64,000 bases of DNA from Secundilactobacillus angelensis (GCF_012641075.1 NZ_JAAXLJ010000005.1:62001-126000); one strand, 5' to 3'. Positions 17,749-26,395 are shown, counted from the first letter of the stretch. The notes: generated by a model from the letters alone, not told the origin. Numbers and translations are program-made.

Positions 17749-18435
17749 ATCAAAACTTTAGTAGTTGTGGGACACCCGCAAATTGAAGATTCTAGTACGC
17801 AGCAGTTTTTAAAGGAAGCTGCGAATTTACCAGACGTGATCTGGCATCCTGTCACCAGTTTTGCTGTAAACGTTGCGGCTGAGCAAGCATTGATTAAGCA
17901 GGCCGACAGATTAGTGCTGCAGTTTCCACTTTATTGGTACAGCGCACCAGCCATTTTAAAAAATTGGTTGGATCAAGTGCTGACTCGTCATTTTGTTTAT
18001 CCGGCTGCGATGGGCGGCTTAGTGGGTAAAGAATTAGGAATCGCCGTTAGTTTGGGCTCACCAGCTAAAAACTTCGCTGCTGGAGCCGGTGAAGATTTTA
18101 GCATTTCCCAGATTATGATTCCCTTTCAGGCGCTGGCCAATAAGACACAAATGACCTTCTTGCCGACGTTTATCATTGACCAGTTTGGGTACCAGTCCGA
18201 CGACACAAAAGCTAACCTACTCATTGATTATCAACGCTACTTGACCCAAGAACGGCTTGGACATTTTGATGATAAAACCAATTGGCTGATTGGCCAATTA
18301 ACGGATTTAATTACAACTGTACCGGAAGAAAAACGGCAAAGATTAACGTTAATTTTGGAAGAAATTAAAAATAATCAAGCAACTTTAGATGATCTGCAGA
18401 TGAACATCAAAATGATTCATGATATGGAGGATTGA
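17749..18435 (+). CDS. NAD(P)H-dependent oxidoreductase, flavodoxin-like fold (NQO/KefG type)
   Basis: This protein of about 228 residues has the flavodoxin-fold quinone reductase layout: KTLVVVGHPQIEDS at the N-terminus, LVLQFPLYWYSAPAILKNWLDQVLTRHFVY in the middle. It should bind FMN or FAD and reduce quinones or nitro compounds. The family normally starts MKTLV at this point. Here the codon is ATC at 17749, 7 bases after a perfect GGAGG (17737-17741). The nearest canonical start is a GTG at 17731, upstream of that site, which would add six residues. I favour ATC but the GTG is possible. A 58-residue gene follows after 3 bp. Confidence 0.82.
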   Translation: MKTLVVVGHPQIEDSSTQQFLKEAANLPDVIWHPVTSFAVNVAAEQALIKQADRLVLQFPLYWYSAPAILKNWLDQVLTRHFVYPAAMGGLVGKELGIAVSLGSPAKNFAAGAGEDFSISQIMIPFQALANKTQMTFLPTFIIDQFGYQSDDTKANLLIDYQRYLTQERLGHFDDKTNWLIGQLTDLITTVPEEKRQRLTLILEEIKNNQATLDDLQMNIKMIHDMED

Positions 18436-18438
18436 CTA

Positions 18439-18615
18439 ATGGCTGAACAAACCTGGGCAACGCAACAGTTGATGGCACTGGCAGCACAGACACCGCAATT
18501 TAAGGAGCGAGCGCTGTATTTAGCTTTAGCCGAGCTGAGTGAAGAACAGCAACGACGAATTAAACTGGCACAAGGAGAGTTAGATGGACGGACGTGGAAT
18601 CCTTCCAATTGGTGA
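18439..18615 (+). CDS. Small hypothetical protein, 58 residues
   Basis: An ATG at 18439 starts 3 bases after the oxidoreductase stop, with GGAGG at 18426-18430. The product (MAEQTWATQQLMALAAQ, ending RTWNPSNW) is soluble and helical with no recognisable domain. The tight coupling and the good ribosome binding site argue that it is real. It may assist the oxidoreductase, but this is only inferred from position. Confidence 0.7.
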   Translation: MAEQTWATQQLMALAAQTPQFKERALYLALAELSEEQQRRIKLAQGELDGRTWNPSNW

Positions 18616-18682
18616 AGCACTATTTTCCCGGGCAACGATTAGGGTTAGAATGAAGGCAAATAATATCTAAAGAAGCGGGGCG

Positions 18683-19006
18683 ATGAGGTTGTTATTGGGA
18701 TACGGGTTTTTGGTTGCGGCCATTGTTTTTGAAATTATTAGCAGTTCATTGCTGAAAGAGTCGGATGGTTTTCACCGGTTGCTCCCCACTATTTGCTTAG
18801 TCATTGGGTACACGATTACACTGTTTCTTTTCTCCAAGTCGCTTCGCTGGTTAGATCTGGGAGTGGCCTATGCGCTTTGGGGCGCCATCGGGACGCTTTT
18901 CACCACGATTGTTGGGATTGTTTTCTTCAAGGAACGCGTCAATCGCTCAAAGGTGGTTGGTGTGACGTGCATTATTATTGGTACGGTGATGCTAAATATA
19001 TTGTGA
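18683..19006 (+). CDS. SMR-family efflux protein, first of a pair
   Basis: A 107-residue, four-helix small multidrug resistance protein. The essential acidic residue of TM1 is seen as Glu17 in VAAIVFEIISSSLLK, and the GVAYALWGAIGT block of TM3 is typical. It is followed 11 bp later by a second SMR gene, the arrangement of heterodimeric pairs such as EbrAB or YkkCD. No guanidine riboswitch is visible in the short upstream gap. Confidence 0.9.
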   Translation: MRLLLGYGFLVAAIVFEIISSSLLKESDGFHRLLPTICLVIGYTITLFLFSKSLRWLDLGVAYALWGAIGTLFTTIVGIVFFKERVNRSKVVGVTCIIIGTVMLNIL

Positions 19007-19017
19007 GGTGAGGGCGG

Positions 19018-19404
19018 ATGTTTAGGTACTACGTGGCGTTAGGAATTTCAATCGTAACCGAGATTCTCGGGGCGATTTCACTGAAATTATCAAGGGAATT
19101 CACACAGTTTTCCTGGACGTTTCTATGCATTGGCGTTTTTTTAATCATGCTCTATAGCCTGTCATATGCTATGCGTGTCGTACCTTTGAGTGTTGCTTAT
19201 GGCGTATGGTCAGGTGCTGGAACAGTCTTAACCGCTGCAGTCGATGTGACCCTGTTTCACCAAACCTTTTCAATTGGTGAGCTCCTTGGATTGGCACTTA
19301 TCGTGGTTGGTATCGTGTCTCTGAACTGGTCTGGTGAAGCTGAAGAGGAAATCGATTACGAGGCATTGCAGGTGGAAAATAAGATGAACGTAAAGGGGCT
19401 GTGA
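19018..19404 (+). CDS. SMR-family efflux protein, second of a pair
   Basis: A 128-residue SMR protein with Glu15 in TM1 (ISIVTEILGAISLKLS), the TM3 block VAYGVWSGAGTV, and a C-terminal cytoplasmic tail of about 20 residues rich in Glu (EAEEEIDYEAL) not present in its partner. One partner with a longer tail is common in paired SMR systems and can fix orientation in the membrane. The stop codon lies inside the first bases of hairpin element B1, so the C-terminus may have been altered when that element arrived. Confidence 0.88.
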   Translation: MFRYYVALGISIVTEILGAISLKLSREFTQFSWTFLCIGVFLIMLYSLSYAMRVVPLSVAYGVWSGAGTVLTAAVDVTLFHQTFSIGELLGLALIVVGIVSLNWSGEAEEEIDYEALQVENKMNVKGL

Positions 19405-19511
19405 CACAACTCGGTAGATTCCAGAGTATAACGCAGAACAATGTCATTCCGATGGCCTTTATCGGGATGGCGTTGTTCTGCGTTATATGGCCGGAATCTG
19501 AGTTGTGGAAC
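19401..19511 (+). repeat. Hairpin element family B, copy 1
   Basis: An imperfect palindrome begins GTGACACAACTCGG and ends GGCCGGAATCTGAGTTGTG. Conserved outer parts (GATTCCAGAGT and ATGGCCGGAATCTGAG) flank a variable inner stem (AACGCAGAACAA with TTGTTCTGCGTT). The reverse complement of 62801-62910 has the same outer parts with a different inner stem. It overlaps the stop codon of the second SMR gene. Confidence 0.82.
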
Positions 19512-19593
19512 AGGTTAAGGCTATGTGCAAGTAATGAACTAAATCCTTGTCGATATAGACTTATGTCACAATCCCTTCACATTTTTGGAAAAC

Positions 19594-20271
19594 CTATGAA
19601 AGTTGTGCGTCCCCATTGAACTGATTAACATCAGTGGTATAGCCAACTACCGAAATTAAATCGTTGAGTTTTAACTTATCGTTAGCATCAGGTGAGAGGT
19701 TAACTTTACCATCTGTGTTGATAGCAATGACGTTGATGTGATACTTATTACGGACGGACAACTCGTTAAGCGATTTGCCAACAAACTCGGGATTATCGAC
19801 TTTGACTTCAGCCATGGTGACCTGGTCGTTTAACATCAGGTAATTGACGATATTAGGTTGGAGCTGATGAAAGACGATTCGCCGAGCCATATCACGCTCT
19901 GGACGAACAATCTGATCAGCACCAATTTTCTCAAGTACCCGTGCGTGACTTTCGTTTTCAGCCTTACAAATCACGTCTTTGGCACCGAGTTCTTTGGTCA
20001 ACAGGGTCGCCATGATGCTAGCTTGAATGTTTTGACCAATCGAAATGAAAACGTGGTCGAAGCTACCAATTTCCAGTTCCTTCATCGTATCTTCATCTTG
20101 TGCATCTGCAATAACGGCCCGCGTGACGATGTTAGTGAACTCGTTGACTCTTTCCTCGTCGATGTCCACAGCCAAAACTTGCTGGTTAGCCTGGACTAAT
20201 GACTGACAAATGGCACTGCCAAACTGTCCTAAACCAATAACGGCGTAATTTTCATTTTTTTGTTTAACCAA
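19594..20271 (-). CDS. ktrA: Ktr potassium uptake system regulatory subunit (RCK)
   Basis: The protein has an RCK_N Rossmann domain (AVIGLGQFGSAICQSL, NAD/ATP binding) and an RCK_C domain (about 140-225) that in Firmicutes often binds c-di-AMP. It gates the KtrB channel at the membrane. The start is uncertain: a GTG at 20280 touches the AGGAG, while a TTG at 20271 has a normal distance, so I use 20271. It overlaps the end of ktrB by 8 bases, with the ribosome binding site inside ktrB. Confidence 0.92.
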   Translation of the reverse strand: MVKQKNENYAVIGLGQFGSAICQSLVQANQQVLAVDIDEERVNEFTNIVTRAVIADAQDEDTMKELEIGSFDHVFISIGQNIQASIMATLLTKELGAKDVICKAENESHARVLEKIGADQIVRPERDMARRIVFHQLQPNIVNYLMLNDQVTMAEVKVDNPEFVGKSLNELSVRNKYHINVIAINTDGKVNLSPDANDKLKLNDLISVVGYTTDVNQFNGDAQLS

Positions 20272-21607
20272 TTGGCACACTCTCCTCTGGGTAACGGTAG
20301 GTTAGTTGCTTGCGGTTGGCATTTAAAATTGAAAACATCACGGTGTAGATTCCCACCCGGCCAATGAACATCAAAAACATAATGATCAGTTTCCCAAGCA
20401 GGTTCAGGTGTGGTGTTAGACCCAACGAAATTCCGGTGGTTCCAAACGCTGCTAATACTTCAAAGGTGACGGTTTGCAAACCATCATTGTTAGGAATTGG
20501 CTGGGTAGCGCAGAGAATTAAAGTTGCCGTTGCTAAAATAATCAGTGCAACGAAGATTAATGTCAGTGCCCGGAAAACGTTAGCTTGTGTAAACCGCCGA
20601 TGACCAAAAGTGGCGTCTCGTTTACCGCGCAGAGTTGCGATACTTTGCAGCGTGAGCAAACCAATGGTAGTGGTTTTGACACCACCAGCAGTTGAACCAG
20701 GCGTCCCACCAATGAACATCAGCAACATGGTGAAGGCGATACTAGCGATGGATAGTTGTTGGTATGGCAGAGTAATCAACCCCGCAGTTCGCGGAGTAAT
20801 GGCCATAAAAACGGTGTTGATCAACCGATTGCCATAGGAGACGTGTGGGCCGAGAAATGCTAGATTATTTTCACTTAGTAGGTAAACCACAATTGACAGC
20901 AGCATGAGTACTGAGCCGGTACCCAAAGCTAACTTGGTATGCAACGTCAAATGATGCCGTCTGGGATATAAAAGTAAGTCCTGCCACACTAGAAAACCGA
21001 AAGAGCCGGCAATAATTAAAATAGCCATTACACTTAATACATATGGGTCATTAGCGAATCCTTCTAGGCTGTTACCGAAAAGATCAAAGCCGGCGTTACA
21101 AAAGGCAGATACGGCGTGAAAAATGCTGAACCAGAGCCCTTTGATCAAACCATAACGGGGGTAAAAGTCGACCATCAATAATCCGGCACCGGCGAATTGA
21201 ATGATTAGTGAGAGGAACAAAATTAATTTGATGACACTGAGCTGTGATAGATTGTCAAGATTGAGTGATTCTTGTGCGAGCAGCCGCGTTGAAAGTTTCA
21301 TCTGCCGGCGCATGAACAAGAACAGCATGACGGTAAAGGTCATGAAGCCTAACCCGCCAAGTTCCATTAGCAGCAAAATCACCGTTTGACCAAAAATCGA
21401 CCAGTGGAGGGCGGTACTCACCAATGTTAAACCAGTGACGCACGTTGCACTGGTCGCGGTGAAAAGTGCATCCAGTACGGAGGTCGTATGTGTGCCACGA
21501 GTGGCAATTGGCAGGCTTAGCAAGATTGTACCAATTAAAATAATGATCAAGAAACCTAGGGTCAGCATTTTTGGCAGTGATAAGTGCTGACGTTTTGGAA
21601 TTGACAT
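20264..21607 (-). CDS. ktrB: Ktr potassium uptake system membrane subunit
   Basis: A 447-residue potassium transporter of the Trk/Ktr/HKT superfamily. Four pore-loop units can be traced, with segments such as SATCVTGLTLV, SAFCNAGFDLFG, TPRTAGLI and AAFGTTGISLG that contribute the selectivity filter glycines. A perfect AAGGAGG precedes the ATG. With ktrA it forms the minus-strand KtrAB unit for potassium uptake and osmotic adjustment. Confidence 0.94.
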   Translation of the reverse strand: MSIPKRQHLSLPKMLTLGFLIIILIGTILLSLPIATRGTHTTSVLDALFTATSATCVTGLTLVSTALHWSIFGQTVILLLMELGGLGFMTFTVMLFLFMRRQMKLSTRLLAQESLNLDNLSQLSVIKLILFLSLIIQFAGAGLLMVDFYPRYGLIKGLWFSIFHAVSAFCNAGFDLFGNSLEGFANDPYVLSVMAILIIAGSFGFLVWQDLLLYPRRHHLTLHTKLALGTGSVLMLLSIVVYLLSENNLAFLGPHVSYGNRLINTVFMAITPRTAGLITLPYQQLSIASIAFTMLLMFIGGTPGSTAGGVKTTTIGLLTLQSIATLRGKRDATFGHRRFTQANVFRALTLIFVALIILATATLILCATQPIPNNDGLQTVTFEVLAAFGTTGISLGLTPHLNLLGKLIIMFLMFIGRVGIYTVMFSILNANRKQLTYRYPEESVPIG

Positions 21608-21757
21608 ATCTGATCCTCCTTGTATGTATTCAATCTCACTATAGCGAAAATCAAGTTAGTTTAAAAGTAAAATGGTCATTCTTTCAGCTCTAGATTTATC
21701 GTGCGAAAAGTAAATTATCAGGAAATAAATAACACGACTAATAATTGGTAAGTCCCG

Positions 21758-21766
21758 TGGTATAAT
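21758..21766 (+). promoter_or_regulatory. Extended -10 promoter of codA
   Basis: TGGTATAAT (21758-21766) is a TGn extended -10 with a perfect TATAAT, about 45 bp upstream of the ATG at 21810. The -35 region is weak, as usual for this promoter type. Confidence 0.6.
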
Positions 21767-21809
21767 CAAGTTATATGCGTAAACAAAATAAGCTGGGGGT
21801 TGTAAAAAG

Positions 21810-23066
21810 ATGCTGATACAGCAAGTGTCAATTGAAAATAGCGAAACCTTGAAAGATGTTCGAATCGAGGACGGCAAGTTTGTTGAAATTGCTGAACACA
21901 TCACTCCAAAGGATAGTGAAGGACTGATCGATTGTCGTGGTAAATTATTGTTGCCACCATTTGTTGACCCTCACGTTCATTTGGATTCAACATTGACAGC
22001 TGGGGATCCAGAATGGAATCAGTCTGGTACGCTGTTTGATGGTATCCGAATCTGGTCTGCAAGAAAACAGAAGTTGACCATTGAGGACGTCAAGAAACGC
22101 GCGACGCAAACATTAAAAAAGCAAGCTAGTCATGGGACTCAGTTTGTGCGGTCACACGTGGATGTAACGGATCCTAATTTAACTGCATTGAAGGCGCTAA
22201 TCGAGGTTCGGGACGAAGTAAAAGACTTTATTGAGCTCCAGTTGGTTGCCTTTCCTCAAGAGGGAATCCTTTCTTTCCCACATGGTAAGGAATTAATGAC
22301 TAAGGCAGCTGAGATGGGCGTTGACGTCATCGGCGGAATTCCACACTTTGAATTTAACCGTGAGTACGGCGTGGAGTCCTTGCATTTTGTCAGTGATTTG
22401 GCTGAGAAGTATGATAAATTAATTGATGTGCACTGTGACGAAATCGATGACCCAGCTGCTAGAGGCCTTGAGACACTCGCAACCCTGGCGTACGAAACTG
22501 GCATGAGCGATAAGGTGACCGCTAGCCACACCACTGCTTTGGGCTCTTATAACGATGCCTATGCATACAAGCTTTTCCGTTTGTTGAAGATGTCTGGCAT
22601 TAATATGATTGCTAACCCACTGGTAAACACCTTCCTGGGTGGTCGGTTCGATACGTATCCAAAGCGTCGAGGAATGACCCGGGTTAAGGAGCTCACTGAA
22701 GATGGGATTAACGTTGCTTTTGGTGAAGATGACATTAAAGATCCATGGTATCCGATGGGTGATGGCAACATGTTAGATCCATTGCACCTGGGACTCCACG
22801 TCGCACAGACGATGGGCTATGATCAAATTATGAATTCATATCGTTACGTCACCAAAAATGGCGCGCGGGCAATGCACATTCTAGACCATTACGGAATAGA
22901 AGTTGGCAAGGAAGCCAACTGTATCATTATGAACCGTGATAACTTCTACGATGCACTGAACGAGCGGGCAGAAGTACTGTACGCGATTCACCATGGTGCA
23001 GTTACCGTCAAGACTCAACCACAAGAGGTAAAAACGTATTTCGCGTCAAATGATATGACTAAGTAA
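21810..23066 (+). CDS. codA: Cytosine deaminase
   Basis: A 418-residue amidohydrolase close to E. coli CodA: PPFVDPHVHLDSTLTAG with metal-binding HxH, NQSGTLFDGI, the HCDEIDD block with catalytic Glu, SHTTALG, and FGEDDIKDPWYPMGDGNML with the metal-binding Asp. It converts cytosine to uracil for pyrimidine salvage. No cytosine permease gene is adjacent. GGGGG lies ahead of the ATG. Confidence 0.93.
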   Translation: MLIQQVSIENSETLKDVRIEDGKFVEIAEHITPKDSEGLIDCRGKLLLPPFVDPHVHLDSTLTAGDPEWNQSGTLFDGIRIWSARKQKLTIEDVKKRATQTLKKQASHGTQFVRSHVDVTDPNLTALKALIEVRDEVKDFIELQLVAFPQEGILSFPHGKELMTKAAEMGVDVIGGIPHFEFNREYGVESLHFVSDLAEKYDKLIDVHCDEIDDPAARGLETLATLAYETGMSDKVTASHTTALGSYNDAYAYKLFRLLKMSGINMIANPLVNTFLGGRFDTYPKRRGMTRVKELTEDGINVAFGEDDIKDPWYPMGDGNMLDPLHLGLHVAQTMGYDQIMNSYRYVTKNGARAMHILDHYGIEVGKEANCIIMNRDNFYDALNERAEVLYAIHHGAVTVKTQPQEVKTYFASNDMTK

Positions 23067-23088
23067 TCATTCGGGTAATTAGTTAACA

Positions 23089-23136
23089 AAATCCCTTAGA
23101 ACAGTCGATAACGGTATGACTGTTCTAAGGGATTTT
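23089..23136. terminator. Terminator of codA
   Basis: An 18-bp stem (AAATCCCTTAGAACAGTC with GACTGTTCTAAGGGATTT) ending in TTTT follows codA by about 20 bp. Confidence 0.88.
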
Positions 23137-23208
23137 AGTAAATCGGGATTGAAATTCTGATGTCAAAATAAAATAAAAAAGTTCCGATTAAGTTCAGAAC
23201 TCACGATG

Positions 23209-23664
23209 CTAAGCGTGCTTTTTAGGTTTGTGTGCACGAGAATCTGCCGCCTTCTTTTTGGCGATAGCTTCCTTATGCAACGACCGCAGCTGATCCTTGT
23301 AACCTTCGATTTCTTCAGCATGGGTTTCGTGCCACTCTTTGAATGAAAATTGGCTGTCAGTATCACCTGGTTTAAGACCAGTTTGGAGCCAGAATAGAGC
23401 TTGAGTTAAACTGGAAAAGTTATGCATCCATAGAGTTTGACCGTTTTCAGAATCAAAGGCCACGTAGGACTTGTAGTGCTTCTTTAAAAAGGTGTGTTTA
23501 CGAATTTTGAACGCTTCCCGTTTACGAGTGAGCCGATAATCTGGTAGGATGTATTGACCAGTTAATGTTAGCTCTGGGAAAAATTCATTGGCTTGACTAT
23601 GTTGCTCTTTCAACAGCGCGTGGGCTTGATCGATGTTGATGAGCTGAGCGTGGATTTCTGACAT
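23209..23664 (-). CDS. Hypothetical protein, 151 residues
   Basis: I do not recognise a named domain. The start at 23664 follows GAGGAGG by 7 bases. The protein is charged and soluble, has a Trp/His-rich middle (QTLWMHNFSSLTQALFWLQTG) and a very basic Lys/His/Arg tail (KEAIAKKKAADSRAHKPKKHA), which might bind nucleic acid. It is a single minus-strand gene between codA and the RNase H gene. Confidence 0.65.
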   Translation of the reverse strand: MSEIHAQLINIDQAHALLKEQHSQANEFFPELTLTGQYILPDYRLTRKREAFKIRKHTFLKKHYKSYVAFDSENGQTLWMHNFSSLTQALFWLQTGLKPGDTDSQFSFKEWHETHAEEIEGYKDQLRSLHKEAIAKKKAADSRAHKPKKHA

Positions 23665-23852
23665 CAGAGTTCCTCCTCTTGAACTGCTGGATAAATTGAC
23701 AAAGTTCATCATTGAACGTTGATTTTTGTTAAATAGTGTTTACACTAATAACTTTAGCATAATTTTCACAGAATTAGTATGATTGACTACCGAAAAATTG
23801 GGATTGTAATAAGAATTTACTAAACTTAAATAATATTTAAAGTGATAAGTGG

Positions 23853-24686
23853 GTGACTATTTTGGGTAAATACTACGCAGTACGTAAGGGTCAGCACCCT
23901 GGTATCTATACCAGTTGGCCAGAAGCACAAAAGGAAGTTTCTGGTTTTTCTGGTGCCGAATTCAAGGGCTTTAACAGTGAGGCGGAAGCCAAGCAATTTA
24001 TGGGAGAAACAACCGCCGAACATTTAAATAATGACGGTATGATTATTGGCTATACAGATGGTGGTACTAGGAACTCGGGTAACGTTAAAGGCGGTCACGT
24101 AAAGGCTTCTGATCCAGCAGCCTGGGCCTATCGATTAGAATTACCTGGTAAAGTACTGAGTGATTCTCACGGGGAATGGGGAGCAACTAATAATCGAATG
24201 GAAATCATGGCGTTCATTAAAGCACTAGAAGCCTTGATTGACGCAAATCAGCAAAAAGCTGATATTACGCTAGTGCTTGATTCGAAATATGTTTTAGATG
24301 CAATCAATAAAGACTGGTTAAAAGGTTGGCAGCGACGTGGTTGGCGACGATCTGGCGGAGAGCTGATGAATGCTGAGCTATGGCAGCAAGTCAGTCAACT
24401 ATTACCAAAGTTTCCCAAGCTATCGCTGGTTTGGACAAAGGGACATGCAGATAATCAGGGCAATATTTTTGTAGATAGTTTATTGAATAAAACCATGGAT
24501 GCCATGTTAAAGCGTGGCAGACCCGTTTCGACTCGACCAGTCAACACGACAGCTGGTTCTAATAATAAAACGACAGGTAAGCCCAAGATGGTAAAACCGG
24601 CAGCCAAACCACAAAAGGAAGTTGACCAGTCAGTTTCAGACATTAAAAAGGCACTAGGACAACTGGATTTGTTTAAGAATCCATAG
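23853..24686 (+). CDS. rnhA: Ribonuclease H (type 1) with N-terminal hybrid-binding domain
   Basis: RNase H cuts the RNA strand of RNA-DNA hybrids. Residues 4-50 (KYYAVRKGQHPGIYTSWPEAQKEVSGFSGAEFKGFNSEAEAKQF) form a caulimovirus-VI/hybrid-binding domain. The catalytic core has Asp in GYTDGG, Glu in RMEIMA, Asp in VLDSKYV and Asp in FVDSLLN. A linker rich in Thr, Asn, Lys and Pro (about 220-255) leads to a conserved-looking end, SDIKKALGQLDLFKNP. The start may be the GTG at 23853 or a TTG at 23862. Confidence 0.92.
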   Translation: MTILGKYYAVRKGQHPGIYTSWPEAQKEVSGFSGAEFKGFNSEAEAKQFMGETTAEHLNNDGMIIGYTDGGTRNSGNVKGGHVKASDPAAWAYRLELPGKVLSDSHGEWGATNNRMEIMAFIKALEALIDANQQKADITLVLDSKYVLDAINKDWLKGWQRRGWRRSGGELMNAELWQQVSQLLPKFPKLSLVWTKGHADNQGNIFVDSLLNKTMDAMLKRGRPVSTRPVNTTAGSNNKTTGKPKMVKPAAKPQKEVDQSVSDIKKALGQLDLFKNP

Positions 24687-24704
24687 CCTAGTGCTTTTTA
24701 CTGT

Positions 24705-25271
24705 TTACTTTTCTTTATGAGCGACTTTCCTGAAGCGTCGTTCAACTTCCTTGCTCCAAAACCCACCGGACATTTGGGTTGGTTCGTTGACCATGACGAA
24801 TGCTTCAGGGGCTAGTTGATGAATTAAGTCCATCAGTCGGTGATCAGCTTTCCGTGGTGCCAAGATATTTAAAATCAGTCTTGAACCGTCACGACCATAT
24901 CCCCAAGTTTCTGTGACACCATAGCCGTTGTTACGTAAGTCTTCTGGCAGCTTTTTATTTTGCTGATACTTCGGATCGTCATTATCAATTTTGACGGTGA
25001 CCTGAAAGTTAACGTACCCCAGTGCAACATGGTCTTCGATGAGAATACCAAGGTAAATCCCAATTCCGAAACCAACGGTATAAGCAACGACGTTAATTGG
25101 GGAATTAATGTTTTTCAATGCAATTGCCAGGGCAATCACGTATACGAATTCCTCTAAAACTGCTAATAGTGGTGCCCACAGACGCTGACGGCGGACAACC
25201 AACATGGTTCGAAACGTATTTAGTGTTATATAACAAGCATTTAGGAGAAAGATAGTTAGTGCAAGTTTCAA
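24705..25271 (-). CDS. UPF0316 membrane protein with DUF2179 domain
   Basis: A 188-residue protein with three N-terminal membrane segments (about 1-85) and a C-terminal cytoplasmic DUF2179 domain (about 90-185), as in B. subtilis YebE. DUF2179 is a small ligand-binding-like domain also found at the end of YitT proteins. The function is not established. It is a single minus-strand gene that converges with the RNase H gene. Confidence 0.8.
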   Translation of the reverse strand: MKLALTIFLLNACYITLNTFRTMLVVRRQRLWAPLLAVLEEFVYVIALAIALKNINSPINVVAYTVGFGIGIYLGILIEDHVALGYVNFQVTVKIDNDDPKYQQNKKLPEDLRNNGYGVTETWGYGRDGSRLILNILAPRKADHRLMDLIHQLAPEAFVMVNEPTQMSGGFWSKEVERRFRKVAHKEK

Positions 25272-25396
25272 ATAAATCGCCTCTGCTTTCCATTTTGGAT
25301 ACTACTTTAGTTTAGTTGCAAAGTATCATTGATGGAAGCAATTTAACTCAGATTTGTGACATGTGATATGCTTATTAGCAAAGGAGTGTTCAATTC

Positions 25397-25948
25397 ATGA
25401 CAACAGAACGCGAAAAAATGACGGCTGGAGAACCCTATAATCAATTCGATCCTGAACTGATTAACCGTCGAGTATATATGAGACAACAACTGGAAGAAAT
25501 CAATCAGATTACTGATAATGACAATCGGAATGGTCGATTTAAAGCATTGTTGGCAGACGTTGGTGATGATTTCTTCGTAGAATCATCATTCAAATTCGAT
25601 TATGGCTTCAATATTCACATTGGCAATCATTTTTACGGTAACTACGACATGACCTTTCTGGATACCTGCCCAATAACGATTGGTGAGCACTGTTATTTTG
25701 GCCCCAATATTGGCCTGTATACACCAGTTCACCCACTGGATCCGGTACAGCGAAACGCAGATGTTGAACTAGGCAAGCCAATCACGATTGGTGATAATGC
25801 TTGGTTAGGTGGCCGGGTAACAATCTTACCAGGGGTCACTTTGGGCGATAACGTAGTGGTTGGCGCGGGCTCTGTGGTAACCAAGTCATTTGGCGATAAC
25901 GTTGTTATAGCAGGGAACCCAGCTCGAGTGATTAAAACCATCAATTAA
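25397..25948 (+). CDS. Maltose/galactoside-type O-acetyltransferase
   Basis: A 183-residue acetyltransferase of the LacA/Maa group. It has the N-terminal maltose-acetyltransferase helix (REKMTAGEPYNQFDPEL), left-handed beta-helix hexapeptide repeats, the catalytic His in LYTPVHPLD, and the C-terminal GAGSVVTKSFGDNVVIAGNPARVIKTI. It acetylates sugars with acetyl-CoA, probably to detoxify non-metabolised sugars. AAAGGAG precedes the ATG. It stands alone. Confidence 0.9.
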   Translation: MTTEREKMTAGEPYNQFDPELINRRVYMRQQLEEINQITDNDNRNGRFKALLADVGDDFFVESSFKFDYGFNIHIGNHFYGNYDMTFLDTCPITIGEHCYFGPNIGLYTPVHPLDPVQRNADVELGKPITIGDNAWLGGRVTILPGVTLGDNVVVGAGSVVTKSFGDNVVIAGNPARVIKTIN

Positions 25949-25975
25949 ATGTGATTCCTTATCAATTGCACACAT

Positions 25976-26003
25976 TTTACTTATTCTTTCAAACGTGTAT
26001 AAT
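25976..26003 (+). promoter_or_regulatory. Promoter of a short leader or small RNA before the BCCT gene
   Basis: TTTACT (25976-25981) and a perfect TATAAT (25998-26003) are 16 bases apart. The predicted transcript starts near 26010 and runs into a hairpin with a T-run at 26099. Confidence 0.55.
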
Positions 26004-26005
26004 GA

Positions 26006-26099
26006 AAATGTAAATTCATTCGGGTTACATTTGGAAGTGGCAATTTGTTGCAGAGAAAGCTGTTGCAAGTGGTCTTAGACCGTTTTCGACAGCTTTTTT
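26006..26099 (+). ncRNA. Candidate structured RNA or attenuator leader
   Basis: Downstream of a good promoter lie three hairpins in 94 bp. The first is AAATGTAA with TTACATTT. The second is GCAA with TTGC. The third is a branched terminator stem, AAAGCTGT (26056-26063) with ACAGCTTT (26089-26096), containing an inner GGTC/GACC hairpin and followed by TTTTTT. No reading frame fits. It could be an independent small RNA or a leader that attenuates the BCCT gene 300 bp downstream. I match it to no known riboswitch class. Confidence 0.5.
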
Positions 26100-26383
26100 G
26101 TGTTTTGTACTTTGCTGACCCTTATGAAAATACGTCGGGTGTTTTCAGAGTTGAAAGGTAACAATTTCATCGGTGGTTTCAAGTACATCTTAGCTAATAA
26201 AAAGCCATGGTGTACTTCACGAATTAAAGCACGAGACGCAAGGTAGAGGTTTTAACTGGCTCACAAATGGTCTGAATTCGATAACGGGATTCTTATCAGG
26301 CGTGAGTTGAGGGCGGCCTTTTACAGCCTTGCCGGACACTTTGGTTTGCGCCACACTCTGTCCCCGGTATGTACAATTATTAG
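26100..26383. other. Unassigned intergenic stretch before the BCCT gene
   Basis: About 280 bp show no supported gene; a short open stretch from 26329 is a shadow frame. I see no clear repeat or insertion-sequence end. Perhaps this is a long leader of the transporter gene. Confidence 0.35.
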
Positions 26384-26395
26384 AGGAGGAATATT

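Noticed and set aside
26100-26383. Degenerate transposase remnant
   Set aside because: Translations in the frames I tried gave no transposase motif, and no terminal inverted repeats were seen.
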